DNA of 64,000 nucleotides from NCBI GenBank assembly GCA_017464805.1, contig JAFTYE010000005.1, positions 1 through 64,000 on the forward strand, given 5' to 3'. The position numbers and the translations under genes were made by a program. This DNA is from Clostridia bacterium (lineage in GTDB: Bacteria > Bacillota > Clostridia > Oscillospirales > CAG-272). Below, one piece after another: positions 48,431 through 58,425 of this stretch. The notes beneath the pieces were generated by a model, which saw only the letters and a program-made list of their open reading frames with translations, was not told the DNA's origin and ran no database searches. Positions within the stretch are counted from its first letter, which is position 1, and each line of letters begins with the position of its first letter.

Positions 48431-49885
48431 ATGAGCGTTATCGTAAATGTAAAAGATCGCGGGGTGATTGCCGACGGCGTGACCATCGTCAGCCCGGACG
48501 TGCAAAGGATCGTTGACGAGCTGGCCGCCTGTGGCGGCGGCACTGTCCTGTTCTCCGCAGGGCAATACGTTCTGGCTACCGTTATGCTCAAATCCAATAT
48601 TCGCATAGAGCTTGAAAAGGGGGCTGTCTTGCTCGGCGCTCTCAACGCAAGTGACTACCGCCCGGCCGAGCCCCTGGATTTTCCGTTGTATCAGGATGCC
48701 TCGCACTGTTATTTCGAGCCCTCCATGTTCGCCGCCATCGATTGTGACAACGTCGCCATCGTCGGCCCGGGGCTCATCGACATGCGTTCGGTCTGGGATC
48801 CCGAGGATGCCAAGGATTGCTCCTACCGTGCAGCCAAGCCCATCGCGTTCAAGAATTGCAAGAACGTGGAGTTCGCGGATTTCCGCATTGAAAATGCCAC
48901 TGACCTGGCCGTCTACTTTGCGGGCTGCGAGAATGTGGATATTCACGGACTCTCCATGCGCGTGTACATCGACGGTATCAGCCCGGACAACTCCAAACAG
49001 GTTCGCATCCGCGACTGTGACATCGAGGCAGGGGACGACGGTATCGTGCTCAAATCCTCCTACACCCTTAACCGCACCGACGTCTGTAAGGATATTGACA
49101 TCCGCAATTGCCGCATAAAGACCCGTTGCAACGCGCTGAAATTCGGCACCGAGTCCAACGGCGGCTTCATCAACATCCACGCTGAAAATCTGGAGATTTA
49201 TGATACCCGCATTTCCGCTATTGCGCTGGAAAGCGTGGACGGTGCGCTGATTGAGAACGTTACCGTGAAGAATGTGACCATGATCAATGTCAACGGCCCC
49301 ATCTTTATCCACATCGGCCGCCGCATGCGCGGACCGAAGCACCTCGAAATCGGTCAGATTCGCAACATCACCCTGGAAAACATCACCGTGAAGGGCCCCT
49401 ACAAGCCCTACGATATTGTCCCCTGCTACTACTGGACCTGGCAGCAGAACGACTGGCGGCAGTATCCCTGGTACTACGAGGGCATTCACAAGAGCTTGAC
49501 CTGCGAGGCGGATGTCGAAAACCCCTCCGAGGATAACGCCGAGGGCCTTATCTGGCAGTTCACCTCCAACATCTGCGGTCTGCCTGAGAGCCACCTCGAG
49601 AACATTACGCTTCGCAACATCCAAATGGAGCTGGACGGCGGCGTGCAGGAATATGCCACCGACGTGCCCGAGGATCCCCAGACCTATCCCGAGATTTTTA
49701 CCTACGGCAGAGTTCTCCCCGCCAAGGGCATCTTCTTCCGCTACCTCGACGGCCTGACGCTGGACAACGTTACCGTGAGGACCTACCGCCCCGACGCGCG
49801 CCCCGATTTTGAATTCCGCGGCGTGACCAACCTAACAAGGAGCGTAGCTCCCGACTTCGCATCCGAAACCGTAAAAATGAAATAA
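48431..49885 (+). CDS. GH28-like (polygalacturonase-type) beta-helix enzyme
   Basis: 484 residues, no signal peptide. The right-handed beta-helix of the pectinase clan shows as repeated N-V/I-x-I strands. IDGISPDN (about 178-185) matches the family's first motif and EAGDDGIVLKSS (about 199-210) the catalytic Asp pair, but the usual Gly-His-Gly is replaced by FGTESNGGF (about 238-246). This variant is common in bacterial GH28-like proteins acting on oligogalacturonides or rhamnogalacturonan pieces. The following genes use galacturonate, so it probably makes their substrate inside the cell. Confidence 0.8.
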   Translation: MSVIVNVKDRGVIADGVTIVSPDVQRIVDELAACGGGTVLFSAGQYVLATVMLKSNIRIELEKGAVLLGALNASDYRPAEPLDFPLYQDASHCYFEPSMFAAIDCDNVAIVGPGLIDMRSVWDPEDAKDCSYRAAKPIAFKNCKNVEFADFRIENATDLAVYFAGCENVDIHGLSMRVYIDGISPDNSKQVRIRDCDIEAGDDGIVLKSSYTLNRTDVCKDIDIRNCRIKTRCNALKFGTESNGGFINIHAENLEIYDTRISAIALESVDGALIENVTVKNVTMINVNGPIFIHIGRRMRGPKHLEIGQIRNITLENITVKGPYKPYDIVPCYYWTWQQNDWRQYPWYYEGIHKSLTCEADVENPSEDNAEGLIWQFTSNICGLPESHLENITLRNIQMELDGGVQEYATDVPEDPQTYPEIFTYGRVLPAKGIFFRYLDGLTLDNVTVRTYRPDARPDFEFRGVTNLTRSVAPDFASETVKMK

Positions 49886-49898
49886 AGAGGAAAAAGAC

Positions 49899-51272
49899 AT
49901 GATCAAAGTTATGCAATACGGCGAGGGCAACTTCCTTCGCACCTTTGTGGATGCTTACTTCAACGCCTTGAACAAGGAGGGTGGGGAGTACGCCGTTTCG
50001 ATCGTCAAGCCGATCACCTTCGGCACGCTTGACAATTTCAAAAAACAGAACAACCGCTATCACATCGTGCTCCGTGGTGTCGAAGACGGCCGCGACGTGG
50101 AGAACGTCTATCCCATCAACGTTCTCTCTGCTGTCATTGACCCCTTCGCCGATCCCGAGACGTACTACGCGCTCGCAGAGGATGCGGAGCTGAAGATCAT
50201 CGTCTCCAACACTACCGAGGCAGGTATCTGTTACCACGATACCGACAACTTCTCGGATTTTGAGGGCATCACCTACCCCGCCAAGCTCACCAAGTTCCTG
50301 TATAAGAGATTTGAGGCAGGCCTTTCCGGCCTCTACCTGCTTCCCGTTGAGTTGATCGAAAACAACGCCGACGAGCTGAAACGTTGCGTGGATGCTTACA
50401 TCAAGCTCTGGGATCTGCCCGCCGACTTTGCGGAATGGAACGAAAAGGAAAACTTCTACTGCAACACCCTGGTTGACCGCATCGTGTCGGGTCATCCGCG
50501 CGACGAACAGACCAAGGCGCACCTCACCGCCCTGATCGGTCATGAGGACGCGCTGGTATCGATCGGCGAGCCCTTCGGTCTGTGGGCCGTCGAGCGCAAG
50601 GGTGACATTGCGAAGTATATTGCCGAGGGGCATCACAACATCGACGTGGTGCTGACAAACGACATCGGTTACTACAAGAAGCGCAAGGTGCGTGTGCTCA
50701 ACGGCAGCCACACCAACCTCGTTCCCGCAGGTCTGATGTTGGGCAAGGAAACCGTCTACGATTGCATGAAGGACAAGGCACTCTGCGCCTTCGTGCAGGA
50801 CACGCTGCGTGAGGAGATCAACCCCTTCGTGTCGGATGACCTCGCCGCCACCACCGTTTTTGCCGAGAGCGTGACCGACCGCTTCCTCAACCCCTTCCTC
50901 AACCACCGGCTCACCAGCATCGCACTCAACAGCATCTCCAAATGGAAGGCAAGAAACCTACCTTCCTTCAAGGATTACTACAAGGCAAACGGCAAGATCC
51001 CCCCACACATGACGGTCGGTTTCTCCTATCTCATGGCTCTGTACAGCCGTATTGTGGAAAAGGATGGCAAGTATGTTGCCGCCGTCCCCGGCCGCGAGAT
51101 CGAGATGAAGGACGACGCACCCTACCTTGTGTACTTCGCCGAGAAGAAGCCGATTGCCGACTTTATGCGTGATCCCGCCGTCTGGGGTGAGGACCTCTCC
51201 GCCTACTGTGGCTTTGTGGACGCCGTTCTTGCGAACGTCGAGGCCATCAACGGGGGCAAGGCACTGGTATGA
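49899..51272 (+). CDS. uxaB: Altronate oxidoreductase (tagaturonate reductase)
   Basis: 457 residues of the mannitol dehydrogenase family. The N-terminal NAD-binding part begins MQYGEGNFLRTFVDAYF, and the C-terminal domain has KVRVLNGSHTNLVPAGLM with the catalytic Lys/Asn/His pattern of UxaB. It reduces tagaturonate to altronate with NADH in galacturonate breakdown. It sits 13 bases behind the GH28-like gene and overlaps uxaA by 4 bases. Confidence 0.9.
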   Translation: MIKVMQYGEGNFLRTFVDAYFNALNKEGGEYAVSIVKPITFGTLDNFKKQNNRYHIVLRGVEDGRDVENVYPINVLSAVIDPFADPETYYALAEDAELKIIVSNTTEAGICYHDTDNFSDFEGITYPAKLTKFLYKRFEAGLSGLYLLPVELIENNADELKRCVDAYIKLWDLPADFAEWNEKENFYCNTLVDRIVSGHPRDEQTKAHLTALIGHEDALVSIGEPFGLWAVERKGDIAKYIAEGHHNIDVVLTNDIGYYKKRKVRVLNGSHTNLVPAGLMLGKETVYDCMKDKALCAFVQDTLREEINPFVSDDLAATTVFAESVTDRFLNPFLNHRLTSIALNSISKWKARNLPSFKDYYKANGKIPPHMTVGFSYLMALYSRIVEKDGKYVAAVPGREIEMKDDAPYLVYFAEKKPIADFMRDPAVWGEDLSAYCGFVDAVLANVEAINGGKALV

Positions 51273-52672
51273 AGGACACCGTTATCATCAACGAAAAGGA
51301 CAACGTCATCATCTCGCTGACGGGTACCGACAAAATCCCCCCCGCGCACAAGATTGCCCGCCGCCCTATTAAAAAGGGCGAGTACGTCATCAAATATGGC
51401 GAGATCATCGGTCGGGCGACCGAGGACATTGCCGAGGGCGAATGGGTACACACGCATAATGTGCGCTCCCACCTCGACGAGGATGTTTCCTATACCTACG
51501 ACTACCATACCGAGCCGCTTGGAACGGGCAAGGCTACCTTTATGGGCTTTCCCCGCAAGCAGGGGCGCGCGGGTATCCGTAACGAGATCTACATCATCCC
51601 CACTGTCGGCTGTGTGAACAACGTGTGCATGCGTCTGGAAAAAATGGCACAGAAGCTGATTGACGACTCCATCGACGGTATTTACGCCCTGCCGCACCAG
51701 TTCGGGTGCAGTCAGCTTGGCGGCGATAACGAGAACATCAAAAAATTGCTCTGTGGCATCGCCCTCAACCCCAACGCCAGCTTCGTTCTGTTCGTTGGCT
51801 TGGGATGCGAGAACAACGGCATGGACGGTATCCGCGAATACCTCGCGCCCTATGGCCGCGACAACATCGCCTATTTCAACTGCCAGGACGTGGAGGATGA
51901 GTTGGCCTACGGCATGGAAATCCTCTCCGGCTTTGCCGCACAAGCAAAGGTGCTTGTGCGCGAGGAAGTGGATGTGCGGGAGCTGTGCATCGGCCTCAAA
52001 TGCGGCGGTAGCGATGGCTATTCGGGCTTGACGGCCAACCCCCTCGTCGGTCAAGTGACCGATCGCCTCGTTTCCTGCGGCGGCAGTGCCATCCTCACCG
52101 AGGTGCCCGAAATGTTCGGAGCGGAGCAGCTGCTGATGAACAAGTGCAAAAACCAAGAGGTCTTTGCACGGTACAAGAAGATGATTGAGGATTTCAAGCG
52201 CTTCTACACCGATCAGGGCTTCCCAGTTTACGAAAACCCCAGCCCCGGCAACAAAAAGGGCGGCATCACGACCCTGGAGGAAAAGTCGCTCGGTTGTGTG
52301 GAAAAGGCAGGCACAAGCGACATCGTGGACGTGCTCGCCTACGGCGAGCAGGTGAAGGAGCAGGGCGTTACCGCCCTCAACGCCCCCGGCAATGACCTCA
52401 TCGCTGCCACGGCCCTGGCCGCTTCGGGTTGCCAGATGGTGTTGTTCACCACGGGTCGCGGCACGCCGTTCTCCACCTTCGTACCCACCATGAAGATTTC
52501 CACCAACAACACCCTCGCTGCGAAAAAGGATCATTGGATCGACTTCAACGCCTATCCGATGGATGCCGATGCGCTCTTTGACCTCGTTTTGGATACGGCA
52601 AGCGGCCGCTATACCTGTAAGAGTGAGGATATCCGCGAGATTGCATTTTATAAGACAGGCGTTACCCTTTAA
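51269..52672 (+). CDS. uxaA: Altronate dehydratase, full length
   Basis: 467 residues. The N-terminal SAF domain (about 1-95: AHKIARRPIKKGEYVIKYGE) is fused to the large catalytic part with GFPRKQGRAGIRNEIYIIPT, HQFGCSQLGGDNENIKK and KCGGSDGYSGLTANPLVG. It converts altronate to 2-keto-3-deoxygluconate. Translation is coupled to uxaB (ATGA overlap). Uronate isomerase (uxaC) and the KDG enzymes are not in this window. Confidence 0.92.
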   Translation: MKDTVIINEKDNVIISLTGTDKIPPAHKIARRPIKKGEYVIKYGEIIGRATEDIAEGEWVHTHNVRSHLDEDVSYTYDYHTEPLGTGKATFMGFPRKQGRAGIRNEIYIIPTVGCVNNVCMRLEKMAQKLIDDSIDGIYALPHQFGCSQLGGDNENIKKLLCGIALNPNASFVLFVGLGCENNGMDGIREYLAPYGRDNIAYFNCQDVEDELAYGMEILSGFAAQAKVLVREEVDVRELCIGLKCGGSDGYSGLTANPLVGQVTDRLVSCGGSAILTEVPEMFGAEQLLMNKCKNQEVFARYKKMIEDFKRFYTDQGFPVYENPSPGNKKGGITTLEEKSLGCVEKAGTSDIVDVLAYGEQVKEQGVTALNAPGNDLIAATALAASGCQMVLFTTGRGTPFSTFVPTMKISTNNTLAAKKDHWIDFNAYPMDADALFDLVLDTASGRYTCKSEDIREIAFYKTGVTL

Positions 52673-52696
52673 GGGCTGTCAAATGTAGGCATAAAC

Positions 52697-52728
52697 AAAA
52701 AAACACAGGCGAAAGCCTGTGTTTTTTT
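52697..52728. terminator. Bidirectional terminator
   Basis: 14-bp stem AAAAAAACACAGGC / GCCTGTGTTTTTTT with loop GAAA. Confidence 0.9.
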
Positions 52729-52776
52729 GTCTTTCAATGATCGTAGGACCGGTGTCCTCAATGGCCCGCGTTGGTT

Positions 52777-54111
52777 TTACATATCCTTTTTATCAAGCAG
52801 CCGCTTTCTGCTCGCATCCGCATCGCGGCGGACAAGGAGCAGGGTTGGCAGGGCGAGGATCGCCACCACTGTGGCCGCGAGGAAGATCGCGTAGGGGGGA
52901 GAGAAATCCGCGCCGTTGAGACCCATGGCATCCAGGCCGATGCATAGCGAGATGATCGGGCCGACGATCATGGGAACGAGCACCGTAAAGCACATCCGCA
53001 CTCCTTGAAAACGTCCCTCGCATCCCGCGGGTATGTAGTCCTGGAAGGCGGCTGAGAGCGTCGCGCCGAGCGAAAGTACCGAGCCGAGCATCAATACGCC
53101 CCCGATATATAGAACGGCCGTCTGCGCCGCACCCGTGAGGAATTGCAGGCAGTAAAGCGAGAACGTGCCAAGGATCGCCCCAATGAGAAGAGGCAGAAAG
53201 AAGCCGCGCCGCCCCTTGCGATCGGTCAGAACGCCTACAATGCCGGTCATAGCGGCTGCACCCAGAATGATCACCGCCACGGGAAGGATAAAGCCGTCGC
53301 CGTATCCGAGCGTCTTGATGACGAAGTTCATCAGATAGGAGAAGAATGTCTGTTGGGAGATGCCCACAATACACGCGGTGCCAAGGACTACGTACATCAT
53401 GCGGTTTCCCTTGATCACCGAGGGGCGGAAGCCGTAAAAGGTGTCTTGCAGATAACGCGTGTTTTGGGTGCCTATAAGACCCTTCTTGTCACGCAAGAAG
53501 AACAGGGCGAACACGCCCGCCGCCGTCGGGATCGCACCCAGGATCAGAAAGAAGGTCGCGTTGCTTTCGTTCTCGGCACTGTACAGTGAGCCGAGGCCGA
53601 TAAAGATAATGATGACCGCGGCCACGGGCAAAATGGACAACACACCATTGACCTTGCCACGGTTGGTGGTGTCGGTGTTGTCCGCCACGAAGGCATTGAA
53701 GGCGGCATCGTTGGCGGTCGAGCCCGCCAGCGTCATCAGGCAGTCAAACACGACCAGAAGGGTTGCCACGGCAAGGAGCAAGGTCTCCTCGACCTGCATG
53801 GGAATAAAGGCAAAAACCGCGATGGTCAGCCCCCACAGAATGTAGCCCCAGGCGATAAAGGGCTTGCGCTTACCAAGACGGTCGCATAAACCGCCCGCAA
53901 AAATAGTCGTAACAGTGGCCGTTAGGGCTGAAAAAATGACCATCAGCGTGGTGACGATATAGGAAAGATCCTGTCTGCCCGAGGCAGCAAAAATATCCTG
54001 CGAGAGCGTGGCGAAGTACATGTTCTCCACCACCCACGCGATCTGTCCGACCAGTCCGAACACAAGAAACGAGGCCCAAAGACGTGCCCCTACCTTTGTA
54101 CAGCTTTTCAT
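52777..54111 (-). CDS. MFS transporter
   Basis: 444 residues and 12 membrane segments. GGLCDRLGKRKPFIAWG between helices 2 and 3 is the MFS loop motif, and GVLTDRKGRRGFFLP is the equivalent in the second half. It resembles sugar/cation symporter-like permeases. AAAGGAG precedes ATG 54111, and the gene starts 12 bases after the trkH stop, so it is the last gene of the trk transcript. The substrate is not evident. Confidence 0.85.
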   Translation of the reverse strand: MKSCTKVGARLWASFLVFGLVGQIAWVVENMYFATLSQDIFAASGRQDLSYIVTTLMVIFSALTATVTTIFAGGLCDRLGKRKPFIAWGYILWGLTIAVFAFIPMQVEETLLLAVATLLVVFDCLMTLAGSTANDAAFNAFVADNTDTTNRGKVNGVLSILPVAAVIIIFIGLGSLYSAENESNATFFLILGAIPTAAGVFALFFLRDKKGLIGTQNTRYLQDTFYGFRPSVIKGNRMMYVVLGTACIVGISQQTFFSYLMNFVIKTLGYGDGFILPVAVIILGAAAMTGIVGVLTDRKGRRGFFLPLLIGAILGTFSLYCLQFLTGAAQTAVLYIGGVLMLGSVLSLGATLSAAFQDYIPAGCEGRFQGVRMCFTVLVPMIVGPIISLCIGLDAMGLNGADFSPPYAIFLAATVVAILALPTLLLVRRDADASRKRLLDKKDM

Positions 54112-54123
54112 ACAATACTCCTT

Positions 54124-55563
54124 TTATCCACGTTTTTTCCACGTAGAGGGAGAAAACAGAATGAACAGGGGAATGATCTCCAAACGACCAAGCAGCATGA
54201 GAAAGGACAGCATCAGCGTCGAAAGATCCGAATAGATACCGAAATTGCCAAGCGGCCCAACAAGACCCAGACCGGGTCCCACATTGTTGATGCAGGTCAG
54301 CGTCGCGGTGAGGTTGGTGGTCAGATCGTATCCGTCCAGCGACAAAATCAGCGTGCAGATTGCGATCAGGCCGAGATACAGGGAAAAGTAGTTGGCGGCG
54401 GTGCGGCAGGTCTCGTCTGAGATCGGCTCGCCATCCAGTCGCGTCACCATCACCGAGCGTGGATGCAGAATGTGCTTCAGCTCGCGCCACACATTCTTGC
54501 AAAGGAGTAGCGCGCGGGAGATCTTAAGGCCGCCCGCCGTCGAGCCGGCGCAAGCCCCCAGCATGATCAGAATGACCAAGATTGTTTTGGAAAATTCCGG
54601 CCACAGGTTGAAGTCCACGGTGGAAAAGCCCGTGGTGGACATGATCGAGGTGACCTGGAAAAAGGCGATGCGCAGCGTGTCACCCACGTTTTTGTACACG
54701 TGGAAAACATTGGCCGCGATCAGCAGGGTAGAGGTGCCGCACAGCAGGATATATGCGCGCAGCTCCTCGCTCCTCCACACGTCGCGGAAGCGACGGATGA
54801 GCAAAAAGAAATATAGGTTGAAGTTGACACCGCACAGGAACATAAAGATGGCGATGATCCATTCCGCTGCGGGATTGGCATAGGCGGCAATGGAGGTGTT
54901 TTTGAGGGCGAAACCACCTGTTCCCGCCGTGGCAAAGGAGTTGACAAGGGCATCGTAGAAGGGCATGCCTGCGATGCAAAGTGCCACCGTTTCCGCTACG
55001 GTCAAAAGGACGTAAATACCGTACAGGATCAGGGCGGTCTGGCGCATACGGGGAACCAGCTTGCCCTTGGTAGGGCCGGGCACCTCCGCGCGCATCAAAT
55101 GGATGGCGCGTCCGTCCGCCGGTACGATGGCCAGCATAAAGACCAGAACTCCCATGCCACCAACCCAGTGCGTAAAGGAACGCCAGAACAGAATGCCCTT
55201 GTGCAAATGCTCCACCGCCGAAAGGACAGTCGCGCCCGTGGTGGTGAAGCCGGATGCCGTTTCAAAGAAGGCATCGACGTAGTTCGTGATCGCACCGTCA
55301 AAAACGAAGGGCAGGGCACCGAAGGCAGAGAGCAGAATCCAAGCTGCTGCCACGCAAACGAAGCCCTCCTTCGCATAGATGCGTGTGTTCTTTGGCTTCA
55401 ACAGCATCAGCAAAACGGACGCTACCGCTAATATCAGAATGGTCAGAAGATAAGGAGCCATCGACTCGCCGTAGATGAGGGCAACCAGAAGCGGGAAGAG
55501 AAGAAGCGCCGCTTCGATCGCAAGGATCACGCCGAGCAGATAGCCGATCATACGGTAATTCAT
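54124..55563 (-). CDS. trkH: TrkH potassium uptake channel subunit
   Basis: 479 residues with the four M1-P-M2 repeats of the Trk/Ktr family. Selectivity-loop sequences are visible in ASGFTTTGATVL, FATAGTGGFALKN, STTGFSTVD and NNVGPGLGLVGP. It conducts K+ together with the TrkA subunit encoded just upstream (1-base overlap, coupled). Confidence 0.93.
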   Translation of the reverse strand: MNYRMIGYLLGVILAIEAALLLFPLLVALIYGESMAPYLLTILILAVASVLLMLLKPKNTRIYAKEGFVCVAAAWILLSAFGALPFVFDGAITNYVDAFFETASGFTTTGATVLSAVEHLHKGILFWRSFTHWVGGMGVLVFMLAIVPADGRAIHLMRAEVPGPTKGKLVPRMRQTALILYGIYVLLTVAETVALCIAGMPFYDALVNSFATAGTGGFALKNTSIAAYANPAAEWIIAIFMFLCGVNFNLYFFLLIRRFRDVWRSEELRAYILLCGTSTLLIAANVFHVYKNVGDTLRIAFFQVTSIMSTTGFSTVDFNLWPEFSKTILVILIMLGACAGSTAGGLKISRALLLCKNVWRELKHILHPRSVMVTRLDGEPISDETCRTAANYFSLYLGLIAICTLILSLDGYDLTTNLTATLTCINNVGPGLGLVGPLGNFGIYSDLSTLMLSFLMLLGRLEIIPLFILFSPSTWKKRG

Positions 55564-56921
55564 TATTCCAAAATATCCTTCATGCTGTTCATTTGACCGC
55601 CCGTGGTGACCACGATCACCGTGTCGCCCGAGTGTATTTCGTCATTGCCGGCAGGGAAGATCATCGCATCGCCGCGCAAAATACAGGCGATTAGCACGCC
55701 GCGGCGGGACCGCAGCTCCCGTAGGGGCACGTTCGTCAGTCCGTCGATATCCTCCTTCACCACAAACTCTAATGCCTCCGCACCGCCGTTCAGAATGGCG
55801 TGCAGGGACTCCATTTCAGAGGAATCGCGCGTGTTGGCCATGGCGCGCACATAGCGTAGGATGTGCGAGGTCGTGGAGGATTTGGGAGAGACGATGCTTT
55901 CCAGTCCCACGCCCTTGAAGAAATCAATGTAGGGCATACCGCGTATCAGCGTCACGACCTTGCGTACGTGCTTGGTTCGTGCGAACATGGAAACAATGGC
56001 ATTTTCTTCATCTGTGTCCGTAAGGGCCAGGAATGCGTCCGCGCGCTCCAGCCCCTCTTCCAGCAAAAGATCCTGCTTGGTGCCGTTGTCGCACACCACG
56101 GTGCAGGCGTGAGCCTGCGCCAGCTCACGGCAAAGCTCCCTGTCCTTTTCGATAACGGTCGAGGATATCTTGCCCGCGCGGAGCAACTCCTCCAGATAAT
56201 AGGTGATGCGGCCGCCGCCCACAATCAGCACGTCGCGCACGGGCTGCTTGTAAACGCCGATCGCCTTAAAGAGACGCGTCAGCTCCTCGTCCGAGGCGGT
56301 GATGCAGATCTCGTCTCCGTCCTCGATCACAAAATCGCCCGAGGGGATGTATACGCGCTCGCCGCGGCGAACGCCGCAAACAAGGAACTTGATGTTCCAT
56401 TTGTTACGCAAGTCAAACAGCGATGTACCGCAAAGGGGCGAGCCGCCCGTTACGGCAAACTCCACCAGCTCCACACGCCCGTGACAGCAGGTGCCGATCT
56501 TGGCGGCGGCAGGGAAGCGAAGCATGCGATAGATCTCGCGTGCTGCGGCCAGCTCGGGGTTCACGGTCAGGGAAAGGCTCATTTCCTCGCGCATCAAGTG
56601 CATCAGCTCCGAATACTCGGGGTTGCGCACGCGCGCGATGGTGTGTCCCGTGCCAAGCTTCTTGGCGGCGGCACAGCACAGAATATTGATCTCGTCCTCG
56701 CAGGTGATGGCGATCAGTAGGTCGGCCTTCTCTGCCCCCGCCTTGCGAAGCACGGAAATGTCCGCCCCGTTACCCTGTATGGCACCCACATCATAGGCGT
56801 TGGCAAGCTCGGTAAGCGCACCTTCATCGGTGTCCACCACCGTCACGGCGTGACCTTCCTTCACCAACTGCGCGCTGACGGCGGCTCCCACCGTGCCGCA
56901 TCCGATGACAACAATGTTCAT
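55563..56921 (-). CDS. trkA: TrkA potassium uptake regulatory subunit
   Basis: 452 residues with two RCK units. The first nucleotide-binding motif is VVIGCGTVGAAVSAQL (about 3-18) with its acidic VVDTDEG. A TrkA-C domain follows (about 140-220). The second unit starts with DVLIVGGGRITYYLEELL (about 227), with a final TrkA-C. It gates TrkH in response to nucleotides. ATG 56921 follows AAGGAG. Confidence 0.92.
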   Translation of the reverse strand: MNIVVIGCGTVGAAVSAQLVKEGHAVTVVDTDEGALTELANAYDVGAIQGNGADISVLRKAGAEKADLLIAITCEDEINILCCAAAKKLGTGHTIARVRNPEYSELMHLMREEMSLSLTVNPELAAAREIYRMLRFPAAAKIGTCCHGRVELVEFAVTGGSPLCGTSLFDLRNKWNIKFLVCGVRRGERVYIPSGDFVIEDGDEICITASDEELTRLFKAIGVYKQPVRDVLIVGGGRITYYLEELLRAGKISSTVIEKDRELCRELAQAHACTVVCDNGTKQDLLLEEGLERADAFLALTDTDEENAIVSMFARTKHVRKVVTLIRGMPYIDFFKGVGLESIVSPKSSTTSHILRYVRAMANTRDSSEMESLHAILNGGAEALEFVVKEDIDGLTNVPLRELRSRRGVLIACILRGDAMIFPAGNDEIHSGDTVIVVTTGGQMNSMKDILE

Positions 56922-56955
56922 GGATAGCTCCTTTTTCAAAAAAATCCTTTCCTGT

Positions 56956-56984
56956 ATTATATACCATTTTTTTCAAAAATGCAA
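56956..56984 (-). promoter_or_regulatory. Promoter of trkA-trkH-MFS
   Basis: Minus-strand TTGCAT (56979-56984), 17-bp spacing, TATAAT (56956-56961). Confidence 0.75.
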
Positions 56985-57069
56985 GAGGAGGGAAAAAAAG
57001 ACATCGCGCCGTGTGCAGGAGCGGGCTGTCGGAGACATCGGTTGTCCTTACAACGCTTTTGTAAAGAAA

Positions 57070-57096
57070 AAAACCGCCCGTAGGCGGTTTTTTCTT
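57070..57096. terminator. Rho-independent terminator
   Basis: AAAAACCGCC / GGCGGTTTTT with loop CGTA, just downstream of the alcohol dehydrogenase gene. Confidence 0.85.
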
Positions 57097-57110
57097 GTAT
57101 AGAAGCACTC

Positions 57111-58256
57111 TTACATCAGGGAGCGATACAGAGCCTTGATGTCCTCAAGGGTTGGATTCTTCGGGTTGCCGGGACGGCAAGCATCGGCCATGGCACTTTC
57201 GGACAGGAAGTCTACGTCCTCGTCCTTGACGATCGCCTTCAGGTCGGCCGGGATGCCCACGTCGGCGGAAAGCTTACGCACGGCGTCCACGGCCGCTTTG
57301 CGGTACTCGGCCTGGGTCATCTTCTCAACGCCCTCTACGCCCATGGCGATGGCGATGTACTTGTACTTGTCGCCGGTTGCCTCGGCGTTGTATTCCATGA
57401 CGGTAGGAAGCAGGATGGCGTTGCCGACACCGTGGGGCGTGTCATAGACAGCACCCAGCGCGTGTGCCATGGAGTGCACGATACCAAGGCCCACGTTGCT
57501 AAAGCCCATACCGGCGATGTACTGGCCAAGAGCCATGCCCTCGCGGCCCTCTTTTTCGCCTGCTACGGCAGAGCGCAGGGAGCGTGCGATGATCTCGATG
57601 GCCTTGAGGTGGAACATATCGGTCATCTCCCAAGCACCCTTGGTGGTGTAGCCCTCGATGGCGTGGGTCAGGGCATCCATACCCGTGGCGGCCGTCAGGC
57701 CCTTGGGCATGGTGCTCATCATGTCGGAGTCAACAAAGGCAACCACGGGAATGTCGTGGGTGTCCACGCAAACGAACTTGCGCTTCTTCTCCACGTCGGT
57801 GATGACGTAGTTGATGGTCACCTCGGCGGCGGTGCCGGCGGTGGTGGGAACGGCAAAGGTGGGAACGCAGGGTTTCTTCGTGGGGGCAACGCCCTCCAGC
57901 GACCGAACATCCTCAAATTCAGGGTTACGGATGATGATACCCACGGCCTTGGCGGTGTCCATGGAGGAACCGCCGCCGATGGCGATGATGTAGTCCGCGC
58001 CGCTTGCTTTGAATGCGGCAACGCCGTTCTGTACGTTTTCAATGGTGGGGTTCGGCTTGATGTCGGTGAACAGGGTGTAGGTCAGAGCGGCACCGTCCAG
58101 CACGTCCAGTACTTTCTTGGTTACGCCGAATTTTACCAGATCGGGGTCGGAGCATACGAACGCGTGGGAGAAGCCTCTGTTCTTTGCTTCGGTTGCGATC
58201 TCGGCGATGCAGCCCGCGCCGTGGTAGCTGGTTTCGTTGAGTACGATTCTTGCCAT
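57111..58256 (-). CDS. Iron-containing alcohol dehydrogenase (FucO-like)
   Basis: 381 residues, group III alcohol dehydrogenase. The nucleotide motif is GGGSSMDTAK (about 95-104). The iron ligands include Asp in VDSDMM and His in MDALTHAIEGY and HSMAHALGAVYDTPHG. It most resembles 1,2-propanediol oxidoreductase (lactaldehyde reductase), used to dispose of electrons during fucose or rhamnose fermentation, but butanol- or ethanol-type activity is also possible. AGGAGG precedes ATG 58256. Confidence 0.9.
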   Translation of the reverse strand: MARIVLNETSYHGAGCIAEIATEAKNRGFSHAFVCSDPDLVKFGVTKKVLDVLDGAALTYTLFTDIKPNPTIENVQNGVAAFKASGADYIIAIGGGSSMDTAKAVGIIIRNPEFEDVRSLEGVAPTKKPCVPTFAVPTTAGTAAEVTINYVITDVEKKRKFVCVDTHDIPVVAFVDSDMMSTMPKGLTAATGMDALTHAIEGYTTKGAWEMTDMFHLKAIEIIARSLRSAVAGEKEGREGMALGQYIAGMGFSNVGLGIVHSMAHALGAVYDTPHGVGNAILLPTVMEYNAEATGDKYKYIAIAMGVEGVEKMTQAEYRKAAVDAVRKLSADVGIPADLKAIVKDEDVDFLSESAMADACRPGNPKNPTLEDIKALYRSLM

Positions 58257-58295
58257 GGTAAGCCTCCTGAAAATTTAAATTATTCTTCCTCTATT

Positions 58296-58323
58296 ATCAT
58301 ACCACAAAAATGCTCTTTGTCAA
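58296..58323 (-). promoter_or_regulatory. Promoter of the alcohol dehydrogenase gene
   Basis: Minus-strand TTGACA (58318-58323), 16-bp spacing, TATGAT (58296-58301). Confidence 0.8.
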
Positions 58324-58372
58324 GAACTTAACAAGGAATTTGCGGCATTTGCCGATAGAAAAGAAAGGATCA

Positions 58373-58401
58373 TTGACTTTTTCGGGAGATTTCTGTATAA
58401 T
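58373..58401 (+). promoter_or_regulatory. Promoter of the pseudouridine synthase gene
   Basis: TTGACT (58373-58378), 17-bp spacing, TATAAT (58396-58401). Confidence 0.8.
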
Positions 58402-58425
58402 GGAGAAAAAAGGATGGGGGAGACC

